Below, one piece after another: positions 55,801-57,910 of a stretch of 60,000 nt of DNA. The position numbers were made by a program, and so were the translations under genes. The DNA lies in NCBI GenBank assembly GCA_002633005.1, contig NMRA01000119.1, positions 321,636-381,635 of the forward strand, written 5' to 3'. How positions within the stretch are numbered: the stretch's first letter is position 1; each line of letters begins with the position of its first letter. Below the pieces are notes generated by a model. The model searched no databases. It saw only the letters and a list, made by a program, of their open reading frames with translations, and was not told the DNA's origin. Source of the stretch: Phoronis australis. Taxonomy: Eukaryota; Phoronida; Phoronidae.

Positions 55801-57620
55801 GTCCACGACATCTTATTCTTAGGCAATTGAGATTTTTTCTAATACGTCTCTTTCTTTTCCAAAGCAATTGATAGCTAACAACCAATACTTCGAATATGTT
55901 CAGGATAAAACAGATACGTAAAGAGTTAGAGGATTATCATTATGGGGAGGTCACCCATCACCCATCTGCCATGCTAGGAGACATAGTCATAGTCGTAGTT
56001 AGGCAATGACCATCGCCTCTGTTGGCCCGAAGCAGAGGCGATGTAGAGGCTATAGGCGCTCTGTACGCCGGAAGCTTTTCGGCGAATTATGCCTCGCACC
56101 GACTAAACCATCAAAGTCACGTTGTTACAAATACCTTTTGCGCATAGAGGAACACCTTAGGAGGTTGTCGATGTGTTTAATTCCTTCCAACTCGAACAAA
56201 TACTCCCGTTATGAAACTTTTTCTTCGAGCAGTCCCTATTTCAGTTCCCAAAATCGTGAACTCAACTTTTTTATACTGCGCACGCTCCAATTCATGACCT
56301 CAATCTTTAAATAGGCCAAAGGTGAGCCATTGCGGTCTTGGCAGTCAAATGTTCGTTTCCAAAATGCCACCACTTATACTTGTCTTTAATTGGCGTTACT
56401 TGAAACTGATTGTATTTCAATGAATCATTGTTTGTATTTGATAAAAACAAATGCTGTTGATATGACATTTAATAGTCTTTTTGCACATATTTGACATTTT
56501 AATGTTTNAACTAGATAAATTTAACTCAGTAAAAGTATATACTTTCTGAAAGCAGAAAGCCTATAGAATATTATTTTGACTTAATACCAGTCTGCCATTG
56601 ATTGGGTTAGGTGACCATGTATTATTTGTACAATTCGGCAAAAACAATAGCCATTCCCAGCAAAATAGCTCACATATATAACATGACTAAATTTCATATG
56701 ATATAAATATTCAAAACAAAATTTCAAAAACGCTTTTATAGTTTTCTAAATTACCATTTCATCTTATACTATAGCTGAGCTTTTTTTCATAAAAATCACA
56801 CTATAGATAGCCCCACTTGCAAAAGAGAATTGTTTTGGAAACGAAGCATCAAGCACAATATCTTCAGAAGTTATTTTGTTGATATATGGTGGAACATACT
56901 AATATGCCATGTACACTGCAAGATTTCCCCCAAATAATGACTTCCAACTCTGGAGCATAAGTTCACTTTGGTCTACGAGGTGTAAGCTGAACTTGGTCTG
57001 GTGGCTCACTTGGTCCACGACATCTTCCGGCTTAGGCAATTGAGATTTTTTTCTAATACGTCTCTTTATTTTCCTAAGCAATTGATAGCTAACAGCCATT
57101 ACTTCGAATATGTTCAGGATAAAACAAGATACGTAAAGAGTTAGAGGATTATCGTTATGGGGAGGTCACCCATCACCCATCTGCCATGCTAGGAGACATA
57201 CTCAGACATAGTCATAGTAGTCTGATGGTACCGGGCCCTTAGTTGAGTGGGTATTTTGTGCGGTAATAGACACTTACAGAGGCCCTACATTTTGAGAACC
57301 GGTTTCTGCCACTGACTAACAGGCAACAAACTGGTTCTCAACTGCCTGACCCCTGTAAGTGACTATTGCCCTTTTGCAGTGCAGTGTCATTGCAATGCCA
57401 GTGTTGGCAGTGCAGCTGGATTTCTGGCAGCGAAACGAATATAGAATCACTTAAAAAATGAAAGATTTCAAGAAAAAGGCAGCTAAAATATTACATGATT
57501 TTCTCCATACCTTGGTATACAATTGGGTGTTGTTTTTTCGACTTCCCACGATGCATGAAGCTTCGTAGAGGTAGGTTTGACCCCGGCCCGCGAAGTTCGC
57601 CCAGCCGTCTTCTCCGCCAT
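4685..57620 (-). CDS. PACS: PACS family sorting adaptor, complete gene with 20 coding exons
   Basis: Coding exons in transcript order are 57620-57511, 31454-31367, 29219-29130, 26697-26572, 22069-21916, 21495-21338, 17268-17212 (second copy 18467-18411), 15407-15250, 14184-14133, 12243-11959, 11286-11185, 10829-10723, 10453-10299, 10022-9812, 8966-8924, 8237-8174, 8058-7929, 6712-6480, 5959-5849 and 4800-4685. All introns are GT-AG, all split codons close in frame, and one copy of exon 7 gives 849 codons plus stop; vertebrate PACS-1 and PACS-2 have about 960 and 890. Conserved blocks run in family order from the cargo-binding region to the extreme C-terminus. In vertebrates, PACS proteins are cytosolic adaptors that link acidic-cluster cargo to AP-1/AP-3 and GGA coats for endosome-to-TGN sorting, and PACS-2 also acts at ER-mitochondria contacts. 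Function here is inferred from homology. I cannot say which vertebrate paralogue it is closer to; it may represent the pre-duplication gene. Confidence 0.95.
4801..5848 (-). other. PACS: PACS intron 19
   Basis: The intron is 1,048 bp and contains an A-rich tract (about 4960-5030). A minus-strand frame at 5192-5422 resembles a single C2H2 finger, discussed under rejected items. Nothing else is supported. Confidence 0.85.
5849..5959 (-). CDS. PACS: PACS exon 19 (residues 775-811)
   Basis: The exon encodes (V)[19 protein letters not shown] then [17 protein letters not shown], matching the family's KKP...E-x-x-SKSQ(V/C)IEGISRLIC(T/S)AKQQ. Acceptor TGTTTCAG, donor CAAG/GTGGGT. The split codon with exon 20 gives Val, as in vertebrates. 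Confidence 0.95.
6480..6712 (-). CDS. PACS: PACS exon 18 (residues 697-775)
   Basis: The exon encodes [17 protein letters not shown], a Lys/Asp-rich turn, then [19 protein letters not shown] and [12 protein letters not shown]. The LQVDYW, N-x-LK-x-xF(R/K)S(L/V)x(V/I)(S/T)RLP-x-(S/T)GE and TVVTKEK motifs are diagnostic of the PACS C-terminal domain. Acceptor TTTCACAG, donor AAAG/GTATGA. Confidence 0.96.
6713..7928 (-). other. PACS: PACS intron 17
   Basis: Holds the interspersed repeat at 7080-7560 and otherwise nothing I can name. The intron between exons 18 and 19 (5960-6479) has nothing recognisable beyond C-rich tandem-like CAGCATGCAA(C/T)A variants near 6250-6425. Confidence 0.8.
7080..7560 (+). 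repeat. Interspersed repeat shared with 38390-38560
   Basis: AAGGCAACTGTGCCTTCTGAT here and AAGGTGGCCGTGCCTTCTGAT at 38403 begin two collinear blocks; GAGGCATCAAGGGCC here matches GAGGTATTGAGGGTT there. It lies within PACS intron 17. Confidence 0.4.
7929..8058 (-). CDS. PACS: PACS exon 17 (residues 654-697, Pro/Ser/Thr-rich linker)
   Basis: The exon encodes [18 protein letters not shown] then [15 protein letters not shown]. Vertebrate PACS proteins have a Pro/Ser-rich linker here with the same T-P-P-S-S-P-S flavour. Phase and splice sites (TCTTCTAG acceptor, ACAAG/GTAAGG donor) support it. The several Ser-Pro pairs suggest phosphorylation; this is inference. Confidence 0.9.
8174..8237 (-). 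CDS. PACS: PACS exon 16 (residues 633-653)
   Basis: The exon encodes [20 protein letters not shown] and continues with P, aligning with the family's V-V-(K/R)-VG-(L/I)-V-E ... GD segment right after FIPF. Acceptor TTCTTGCAG; it ends with G before GTAATA, and the Val codon is completed by exon 17. Confidence 0.9.
8924..8966 (-). CDS. PACS: PACS exon 15, small 43-bp exon (residues 618-632)
   Basis: The exon encodes [14 protein letters not shown], matching the family's DE(E/D)S-x-Q-(R/K)-FIPF(I/V)G motif. It is too short for ORF finding and was located from the FIPFI motif plus flanking sites: acceptor ACTTCCAG, donor CAT/GTAAGT. One base closes the Gly codon from exon 14; it ends in phase 0. 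Confidence 0.93.
9282..9345 (+). repeat. Interspersed repeat, TCAAATTGTTCCTTA family
   Basis: CTCAAATTGTTCCTTACTC ... ATGAAAGAACTGACAG recurs at about 29312-29365 (same strand) and 30565-30640 (opposite strand), with a diverged copy near 30425. All copies are intronic. The family has no coding or clear termini. Confidence 0.55.
9586..9654 (+). other. tRNA-like relic (possible SINE head)
   Basis: The 69-nt segment begins GCCAGTG and ends CATTGGC, which pair as a 7-bp acceptor-like stem with one wobble. A B-box-like AGTTCCAATCC sits at the right distance. The D and anticodon arms pair poorly. It could be the head of a tRNA-derived SINE, or chance. Confidence 0.25.
9812..10022 (-). CDS. PACS: PACS exon 14 (residues 548-618)
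   Basis: The exon encodes [19 protein letters not shown], then LWRDIYEK, and later [18 protein letters not shown], matching the family's (A)(R/K)YLGS(V/I)D-x-x-Y-x-x-x-F-x-D-x-x-WRDLF and QLP(I/V)AEAML. Donor choice: GG/GTGGGT keeps the frame into exon 15, while the alternative GTAACA four bases on would bring a stop straight after the junction. Confidence 0.94.
10299..10453 (-). CDS. PACS: PACS exon 13 (residues 496-548)
   Basis: The exon encodes [20 protein letters not shown] followed by [20 protein letters not shown] and VKFLIVPFG, matching the family block CNCNS...P-x-K(I/V)A-x-(V/A)G ... ILR-x-(F)-V-(E/K)-x-L-x-x-K(T/S)-x-DWLGYMRFLxIPLG. Acceptor GTTTCAG, donor TTTG/GTAAGC, with the split Gly codon completed by exon 14. 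Confidence 0.95.
10723..10829 (-). CDS. PACS: PACS exon 12 (residues 461-496)
   Basis: The exon encodes [19 protein letters not shown] then [16 protein letters not shown](F). The V-(A/V)-(L)-CTC-(S/T) motif and the following ADVxAALS helix match the family exactly. Acceptor TTTTGTAG; it ends TT before GTAAGT, and the Phe codon is completed by exon 13. Confidence 0.94.
11153..11192. repeat. 20-bp tandem duplication covering the exon 11 splice donor
   Basis: GTATCAATATACCTGGGCAC is followed directly by the same 20 bp (last base differing). On the PACS strand each copy contains GCCCAG/GTATAT, so two identical 5' splice sites stand 20 nt apart. The proximal one keeps the reading frame. Confidence 0.95.
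11185..11286 (-). CDS. PACS: PACS exon 11 (residues 427-460, start of C-terminal domain)
   Basis: The exon encodes [14 protein letters not shown] followed by [18 protein letters not shown]. It matches the start of the PACS C-terminal domain (family PRK-x-(V/I)-Y-D-Q-L-N ... LPEN(V/I)ILVN). Phase 0 at both ends. The 5' splice site CAG/GTATAT lies in a 20-bp tandem duplication, so an identical donor occurs 20 nt further downstream; its use would insert an in-frame TGA after two codons. Confidence 0.94.
11645..11947. repeat. 11-bp minisatellite beside a PACS splice donor
   Basis: About 27 head-to-tail copies of AACACTAGACT with AACACTAGACA variants fill 303 bp of intron 10, with shorter GACTAGACAA variants at the low-coordinate end. 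The array ends 11 bp from the exon 10 donor at 11958. In the transcript it reads as repeated GTCTAGTGTTA. Confidence 0.95.
11959..12243 (-). CDS. PACS: PACS exon 10 (residues 332-426, charged low-complexity linker)
   Basis: This 285-bp phase-0 exon encodes [20 protein letters not shown], a Pro/Ser stretch [11 protein letters not shown], then a run of Asp-Lys and Glu-Lys repeats (about residues 366-382) and a Lys/Glu-rich tail ending HAPDEK. It links exon 9 to the C-terminal domain in exon 11. The repeat sequence itself is not conserved in vertebrate PACS; it occupies the position of their variable Ser/Lys-rich linker. Frame and phase support it, while homology is weak across the charged part. 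Donor AAG/GTACTT is 11 bp from a minisatellite. Confidence 0.85.
12244..14132 (-). other. PACS: PACS intron 9
   Basis: The intron is 1,889 bp and contains a single N at 12443, where I see no flanking duplication. A strong donor-like GAG/GTAAGC occurs at 13541 (minus strand), but the frame compatible with PACS is closed by a TAA eight codons upstream, so I do not call an exon. Confidence 0.8.
14133..14184 (-). CDS. PACS: PACS exon 9 (residues 314-331)
   Basis: A 52-bp exon encoding (R)[17 protein letters not shown]. The PFFxGLS start matches the family's P(Y/F)FEG(L/M)S motif that directly follows STPKPKL. Acceptor TTCTCCAG, donor CGG/GTAGGT, phase 0 at the end. The long Ser/Thr-rich stretch that follows this point in vertebrate proteins is mostly missing here, which accounts for much of the shorter length. 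Confidence 0.9.
14185..15249 (-). other. PACS: PACS intron 8
   Basis: The intron is 1,065 bp. CTGGTTTTCAGACC near 14300 and GATTGAAAACCAATG near 14335 form a loose inverted repeat, CACTGACCTCG-like. No gene is seen. Confidence 0.75.
15250..15407 (-). CDS. PACS: PACS exon 8 (residues 262-313, acidic middle region)
   Basis: The exon encodes [13 protein letters not shown], then [16 protein letters not shown] and [10 protein letters not shown]. This matches the family's acidic E-E-D-L-D-x-L-Y-D-x-L ... PSDSGP ... S-x-L-S-T-P-K-P-K-L segment; the (S/P)DSG and STPKP motifs are unmistakable. Phase 0 at the start (acceptor GTGACAG); it ends AG before GTATTC, and the split Arg is completed by exon 9. 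Confidence 0.94.
15486..16095. repeat. Old ~600-bp repeat in intron 7, partner at 18948-19535
   Basis: Collinear matches include CATTTCGCA-like, GAATGTCTCGCCTC-like, GAAAATATCAA, ATTTAATTCATCCATTT, GAGTCATA, GGGATAAAATACTCTTA and ACTTAATTGATTTTGTG, at roughly 70 percent identity by eye. The block is much older than the 1.2-kb allelic duplication. No coding or terminal inverted repeats were recognised. Confidence 0.7.
17212..17268 (-). CDS. PACS: PACS exon 7, proximal copy (residues 243-261)
   Basis: A 57-bp, phase-0 exon encoding [19 protein letters not shown], matching the conserved N-x-KQK-x-VALLKRFK-x-x-(D/E)E block of the family. Acceptor TACTTGCAG, donor GAG/GTAAAC. It lies inside a 1.2-kb block that is repeated immediately after a single N, and the second copy carries the same exon. 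If the duplication is an assembly artefact, as I think, only one of the two is real. Confidence 0.93.
17484..17714. mobile_element. hAT-like MITE, copy 1 (intron 7)
   Basis: It begins CAGGGCTTAGAATG and ends GCCAAGCTCAG, whose reverse complement resembles the start. ATAATA abuts both ends as a likely remnant of the target duplication. The interior shares TTTTCCAGGTGATGTATC with copies at 18684 and 29371. Confidence 0.65.
18411..18467 (-). CDS. PACS: PACS exon 7, second copy (probable allelic duplicate)
   Basis: It encodes exactly the same 19 residues as the copy at 17212-17268, with two silent differences (CTA/TTA Leu and AGG/AGA Arg), and intact splice sites (TATTTGCAG acceptor, GAG/GTAAAT donor). 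Because the exon is 57 bp and phase 0 at both ends, including both copies would keep the frame and duplicate the 19 residues. Its block begins right after the N at 17975, so I favour a second allele over a real tandem exon. Confidence 0.6.
18684..18906. mobile_element. hAT-like MITE, allelic counterpart of 17484-17714
   Basis: Same ends and same flanks as the copy at 17484, with several substitutions and small indels. It lies at the equivalent position of the duplicated 1.2-kb block, so it is the same insertion seen twice rather than a separate event. Confidence 0.65.
18948..19535. repeat. Old ~600-bp repeat in intron 6, partner at 15486-16095
   Basis: Collinear with 15486-16095; its first part lies inside both copies of the 1.2-kb block and the remainder in unique intron 6 sequence. 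It may be a transposon of unknown type or an old tandem duplication around exon 7. Confidence 0.7.
19536..21337 (-). other. PACS: PACS intron 6, unique part
   Basis: It contains the 12-bp tandem repeat (19762-19805) and otherwise unremarkable AT-rich sequence. No coding frame with family similarity is seen. Confidence 0.75.
19762..19805. repeat. 12-bp tandem repeat
   Basis: GTACACTAACAA occurs about 3.7 times in a row (first unit GTACACTCACAA). It lies in PACS intron 6. Confidence 0.85.
21338..21495 (-). CDS. PACS: PACS exon 6 (residues 190-242, acidic regulatory segment)
   Basis: The exon encodes a strongly acidic stretch, [13 protein letters not shown] followed by [16 protein letters not shown], then a basic end RRKMRSPSR. 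It sits where vertebrate PACS-1 has its autoregulatory acidic cluster with a CK2-phosphorylated serine. Several Ser residues here are followed by acidic residues at +1 to +3, so they fit CK2 sites; which one is used cannot be read from sequence. The SNDDL repetition comes from a 15-bp direct repeat in the DNA. Donor is CGG/GTATTT, phase 0. Confidence 0.92.
21916..22069 (-). CDS. PACS: PACS exon 5 (residues 139-189, end of cargo-binding region)
   Basis: The exon encodes [15 protein letters not shown] near its start and [17 protein letters not shown] further on; the SQPVDHD motif aligns with the conserved SQPIDHE of vertebrate PACS. It starts in phase 0 after GTTATCAG and ends with one base (G) before GTTGGT, giving an Asp codon with exon 6. 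The non-canonical-looking donor GTTGGT is supported by phase and alignment; reading through it would add residues unlike the family. Confidence 0.92.
22368..22695. repeat. Inverted repeat in intron 4
   Basis: TCTTTGTACTCGAAATCAAA and TTTTTGACATTTTC at 22378-22415 are mirrored at 22645-22695. The arms are about 48 bp with small gaps. A 130-codon minus-strand ORF across this region is probably a by-product. Confidence 0.65.
24225..24335 (+). repeat. Interspersed repeat containing GGTCGCCAAACAAAATCTGA
   Basis: GGTCGCCAAACAAAATCTGA at about 24268 recurs at about 52391, and a shorter CCAGGTCGCCA occurs near 3529 and 24308. It is an old dispersed repeat. Confidence 0.45.
25402..25502. mobile_element. 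Palindromic MITE, GAGAACCAG family (degenerate)
   Basis: The left arm AGTAACAGTCGGATATAAT is mirrored at the right by ATTATATCCAACTATTACC-type sequence, with the core AAACCAGTTCTCAAAATGAG. The left core has decayed. It lies in PACS intron 4. Confidence 0.6.
26572..26697 (-). CDS. PACS: PACS exon 4 (residues 97-138, basic core of cargo-binding region)
   Basis: The exon encodes 42 residues containing [20 protein letters not shown], nearly identical to vertebrate PACS proteins. This basic block contains the arginine region altered in the human PACS1 neurodevelopmental syndrome (the recurrent Arg203 substitution); the local RKRYKNRT context is fully kept. Phase 0 at both ends; acceptor TGTTTCAG, donor CAG/GTAAGA. 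Confidence 0.95.
26698..29129 (-). other. PACS: PACS intron 3
   Basis: The intron is 2.4 kb and carries a palindromic MITE (28200-28310). Nothing else is recognised. Confidence 0.8.
28200..28310. mobile_element. Palindromic MITE, GAGAACCAG family
   Basis: The left arm (TGGTCACTTACAAGGATCCC then TTTTAAGAACCAGTTTT) is mirrored by AAACTGGTTCTCAAAATAC ... ATTACTATTGCC on the right. It lies in PACS intron 3. Target duplication is not clear. Confidence 0.65.
29130..29219 (-). CDS. PACS: PACS exon 3 (residues 67-96, adaptor-binding motif)
   Basis: The exon encodes 30 residues, opening [17 protein letters not shown], one of the most conserved stretches of the family. Residues 86-93 read DTDLEIGF and align with the ETELQLTF-type segment that in vertebrate PACS-1 binds AP-1, AP-3 and GGA3; the acidic-T-acidic-L and final F positions are kept. 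It is phase 0 at both ends, with acceptor ATTTCAG and donor GTTAGT. Confidence 0.94.
29220..31366 (-). other. PACS: PACS intron 2
   Basis: The intron is 2.1 kb and carries the hAT-like MITE (29371-29610) and three copies or part-copies of the TCAAATTGTTCCTTA repeat. No gene is seen. Confidence 0.8.
29371..29610. mobile_element. hAT-like MITE, copy 2 (intron 2)
   Basis: It begins CAGGGCTTGGAATG and ends ATTCCAAGCCCCG, giving inverted ends of about 12 bp. AGAAC abuts both borders. The interior aligns with the intron-7 copy throughout (TTTCCAGGTGATGTATCG, then a purine-rich right half). Confidence 0.7.
31367..31454 (-). CDS. PACS: PACS exon 2 (residues 38-66, start of cargo-binding region)
   Basis: This encodes a conserved segment beginning [12 protein letters not shown] and ending VIVAVSVQ, the first beta strands of the furin-(cargo)-binding region. 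The acceptor is TGTCACAG and the donor is CAG/GTGAGT, a near-consensus 5' splice site. The first base completes the Arg codon from exon 1 and the exon ends in phase 0. It lies 26 kb downstream of exon 1 in the transcript, so the assignment rests on the clean phase match and the family alignment rather than on proximity. Confidence 0.93.
33197..33363. mobile_element. Foldback MITE, ~167 bp
   Basis: GCGTCCACACTACGAATTG at left is mirrored by AAGTCGTAGTGTGGACGGC at right. Inner GTTCCAGGACAAACTGTG and CCAAGACAAACTTGTTCTGG suggest a further nested fold. Confidence 0.6.
35800..36100 (-). mobile_element. LINE (non-LTR retrotransposon) 3' coding remnant
   Basis: In two minus-strand frames joined by a frameshift near 35990 the sequence reads [20 protein letters not shown], then [20 protein letters not shown] and later [11 protein letters not shown]. 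This is the typical end of RNase-H-bearing LINE proteins: a TGH helix, a CxxC-x-E-T-P-x-H-x-x-x-x-C zinc knuckle (the His is replaced by Asn here) and a final (L)xFLKxTGR. The copy is dead. Confidence 0.65.
39519..39806. repeat. Tandem duplication of a ~145-bp unit
   Basis: Two adjacent units each run from CCAGTGCTAC(C/G)TCC through CATGTGGTGACA and CCAGGAAGTT to GGTGCTAC and a TATTTTATG(G)AAAAAAG tail. They have diverged by roughly 15 percent. It lies in PACS intron 1. Confidence 0.8.
41428..41700. repeat. 81-82-bp tandem repeat, about three units
   Basis: CATCATTTACC starts at 41429, 41510 and 41592, with a decayed fourth start at 41674; each unit also carries GAACTGACA, GCATGT(G/A)AACATGATG and AAAAGATC. 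It lies in PACS intron 1. Confidence 0.85.
49084..49587. mobile_element. Foldback-type element, ~500 bp
   Basis: The left end AGGCCTTTTCATAC and right end GTATGAAAGGACCT are inverted repeats (12 of 14). The interior is CpG-rich with repeated TCGACG and GTTAACT motifs unlike the flanking DNA. No target duplication is clear. Confidence 0.5.
53230..53290. repeat. Decayed palindrome related to the GAGAACCAG family
   Basis: TTGAAAACCAGTTTGATGCC is followed 20 bp later by ACAACTGGTTCTAAAA, so the core of the family remains but the outer arms are not recognisable. A half copy (TATTGAGAACCAGTTTGAT) is at about 32120. Confidence 0.4.
53545..53720 (+). mobile_element. Retroelement-like tail with conserved hairpin
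   Basis: TTCATCACGTGACCGCAAG, then CCGTCATTCTGAGGATGACC, then GGTCGAAAAACGTT, resembles the CTGA(A/G)GA-stem-CGAAACGT tails found in Penelope-like and some LINE elements. A second diverged copy with the same order lies at 950-1180. No coding sequence was seen beside either one. Confidence 0.4.
54410..54573. mobile_element. Palindromic MITE, GAGAACCAG family
   Basis: GGTCCCTGATTTTGAGAAC at 54432 is mirrored by GTTCTCAAATCAGGGACC at about 54537, followed by CTGACTATTACC as in the other copies. The outer left end has diverged. It lies in PACS intron 1. Confidence 0.65.
55430..55999. repeat. Duplicated block at the second N join, copy 1
   Basis: The sequence from AACTAGATAAATTTAACTC to AGACATAGTCATAG matches 56508-57213 with several percent differences. 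It lacks a ~125-bp stretch present in the other copy (about 56835-56960) and is followed by the Mutator-like insertion. Confidence 0.88.
56000..56506. mobile_element. Truncated second copy of the Mutator-like element
   Basis: The sequence from TAGGCAATGACC onward follows the element at 57911 nearly base for base through its left inverted repeat and interior, then stops at the single N (56507). The right end is missing. The parallel allele-like block downstream runs through the same flank and continues without the insertion near 57213, so this copy looks polymorphic. Truncation at the N points to a contig ending inside a repeat. Confidence 0.8.
56508..57213. repeat. Duplicated block at the second N join, copy 2
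   Basis: It starts directly after N56507 with AACTAGATAAATTTAACTC and runs to CATAGTCATAGTAGT, then continues into unique sequence leading to the PACS promoter. At the point where copy 1 has the transposon, this copy has none, so it is an empty site. Confidence 0.88.
56899..57165 (-). pseudogene. Coding-like relic with a membrane-helix pattern (unrecognised)
   Basis: The minus-strand frame open from 57165 to a TAG at 56899 reads [20 protein letters not shown], then a basic stretch [10 protein letters not shown], then [20 protein letters not shown]. This looks like a transmembrane helix, stop-transfer charges and a cytoplasmic tail. The allele-like copy at about 55740-55965 has single-base frame breaks and lacks the last part, so it is not under obvious constraint. 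It could be an old gene or transposon fragment, or chance. Confidence 0.25.
57262..57370. mobile_element. Palindromic MITE, same GAGAACCRGTTT family
   Basis: The left arm GGTAATAGACACTTACAGAG with TTTTGAGAACCGGTTT is mirrored by AACTGGTTCTCA with CCTGTAAGTGACTATTGCC on the right. The flanks carry an imperfect direct repeat (TTTTGTG and TTTTGCA). It is related to 58846-58967 in the GAGAACC core, but the outer 20 bp differ. Confidence 0.7.
57511..57620 (-). CDS. PACS: PACS exon 1 (residues 1-37, start codon)
   Basis: The exon starts at an ATG whose product opens [10 protein letters not shown] and ends with [14 protein letters not shown], matching the family's conserved lead-in to the cargo-binding region (aromatic-W-E-x-D/E ... 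P-x-C-x-P-R). It ends with AG before donor GTATGG, and the split Arg codon is completed by the first base of exon 2. The N-terminus is short: vertebrate PACS-1 has a long Pro/Gln/Ser-rich leader here that is absent. Two out-of-frame ATGs lie just upstream (57639 and 57633) inside an NRF1-like site, so transcripts starting above them would carry an overlapping upstream ORF. +4 is G, but -3 is T, so the start context is only moderate. Confidence 0.9.
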
Positions 57621-57750
57621 CAAATGTACGCATGCGCATTGCTTAACCGGGAAGTAATATTTCAACACGAGAGGGCGCTGTTTCTGTCGTCTCAAAATCG
57701 CTATTTTCGTACAACGTTTAGTCTTGTGAAATCTGATATTTTGGGCTAAA
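57621..57750. promoter_or_regulatory. Bidirectional promoter between PACS and a divergent gene
   Basis: The 130 bp between the two opposed start codons is locally GC- and CpG-richer than the surrounding AT-rich sequence. It contains the palindrome CGCATGCGCA (57629-57638, NRF1-like), CCGGGAAGT (57647-57655, ETS-like GGAA core) and ACACGAGAGGGCGCTG (57665-57680), which agrees with the CTCF core at most positions. No TATA box is evident. NRF1 and ETS sites are typical of bidirectional housekeeping promoters; the role here is inferred. Confidence 0.65.
57665..57680 (+). promoter_or_regulatory. CTCF-like site in the shared promoter
   Basis: ACACGAGAGGGCGCTG matches 13 of 16 positions of the bilaterian CTCF core, including the AGNGGGCGCTG half. 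The match is by eye only. If the species lacks CTCF (for example a cnidarian), the motif would need another explanation. Confidence 0.45.
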
Positions 57751-57815
57751 ATGTTTTCAGATGGTTATAATGAGTATATGATTGAAGAAGACAGCGACGC
57801 AGATGAAGCAGAAAG
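57751..57815 (+). CDS. First coding exon of an unrecognised divergent gene
   Basis: From the ATG at 57751 the frame reads MFSDGYNEYMIEEDSDADEA and two more residues (E, R) to AAAG/GTATAC, a good 5' splice site. The start codon lies 130 bp from the PACS start on the opposite strand. The short acidic N-terminus with D/E after Ser suggests a soluble, possibly CK2-modified protein, but I do not recognise the family. I could not identify exon 2 with confidence before the end of the window. A transposon (57911-58815) sits 95 bp into its first intron. The call rests on the divergent position, the clean ATG-to-donor frame and non-random composition. Confidence 0.6.
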
Positions 57816-57910
57816 GTATACAGTGCTCCGTTGCATAGTACGCTAACTCGTTCTTCCCATCTCGACTATTTTACTGGAATAGACTCCCACATGGAAAAGT
57901 CTCCCACAGC

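Larger units (their letters stand above)
31455..57510 (-). other. PACS: PACS intron 1 (26 kb)
   Basis: This intron is half of the gene. It contains a LINE remnant (35800-36100), foldback elements (33197-33363, 49084-49587), tandem repeats (39519-39806, 41428-41700), a retroelement-like tail (53545-53720), MITEs (54410-54573, 57262-57370), a truncated Mutator-like element (56000-56506), and N positions at 32546 and 56507. No nested gene is convincing: the longest frames (for example 45391-45726 plus) show no family similarity or splice context. Confidence 0.85.

Noticed and set aside
57451-57639. ORF starting at ATG 57639 (MRMRTFDGG) over PACS exon 1
   Set aside because: It is out of frame with the PACS coding exons and gives no family match; the ATG at 57620 gives the conserved sequence and correct phase. 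It may act as an upstream ORF but is not the protein.
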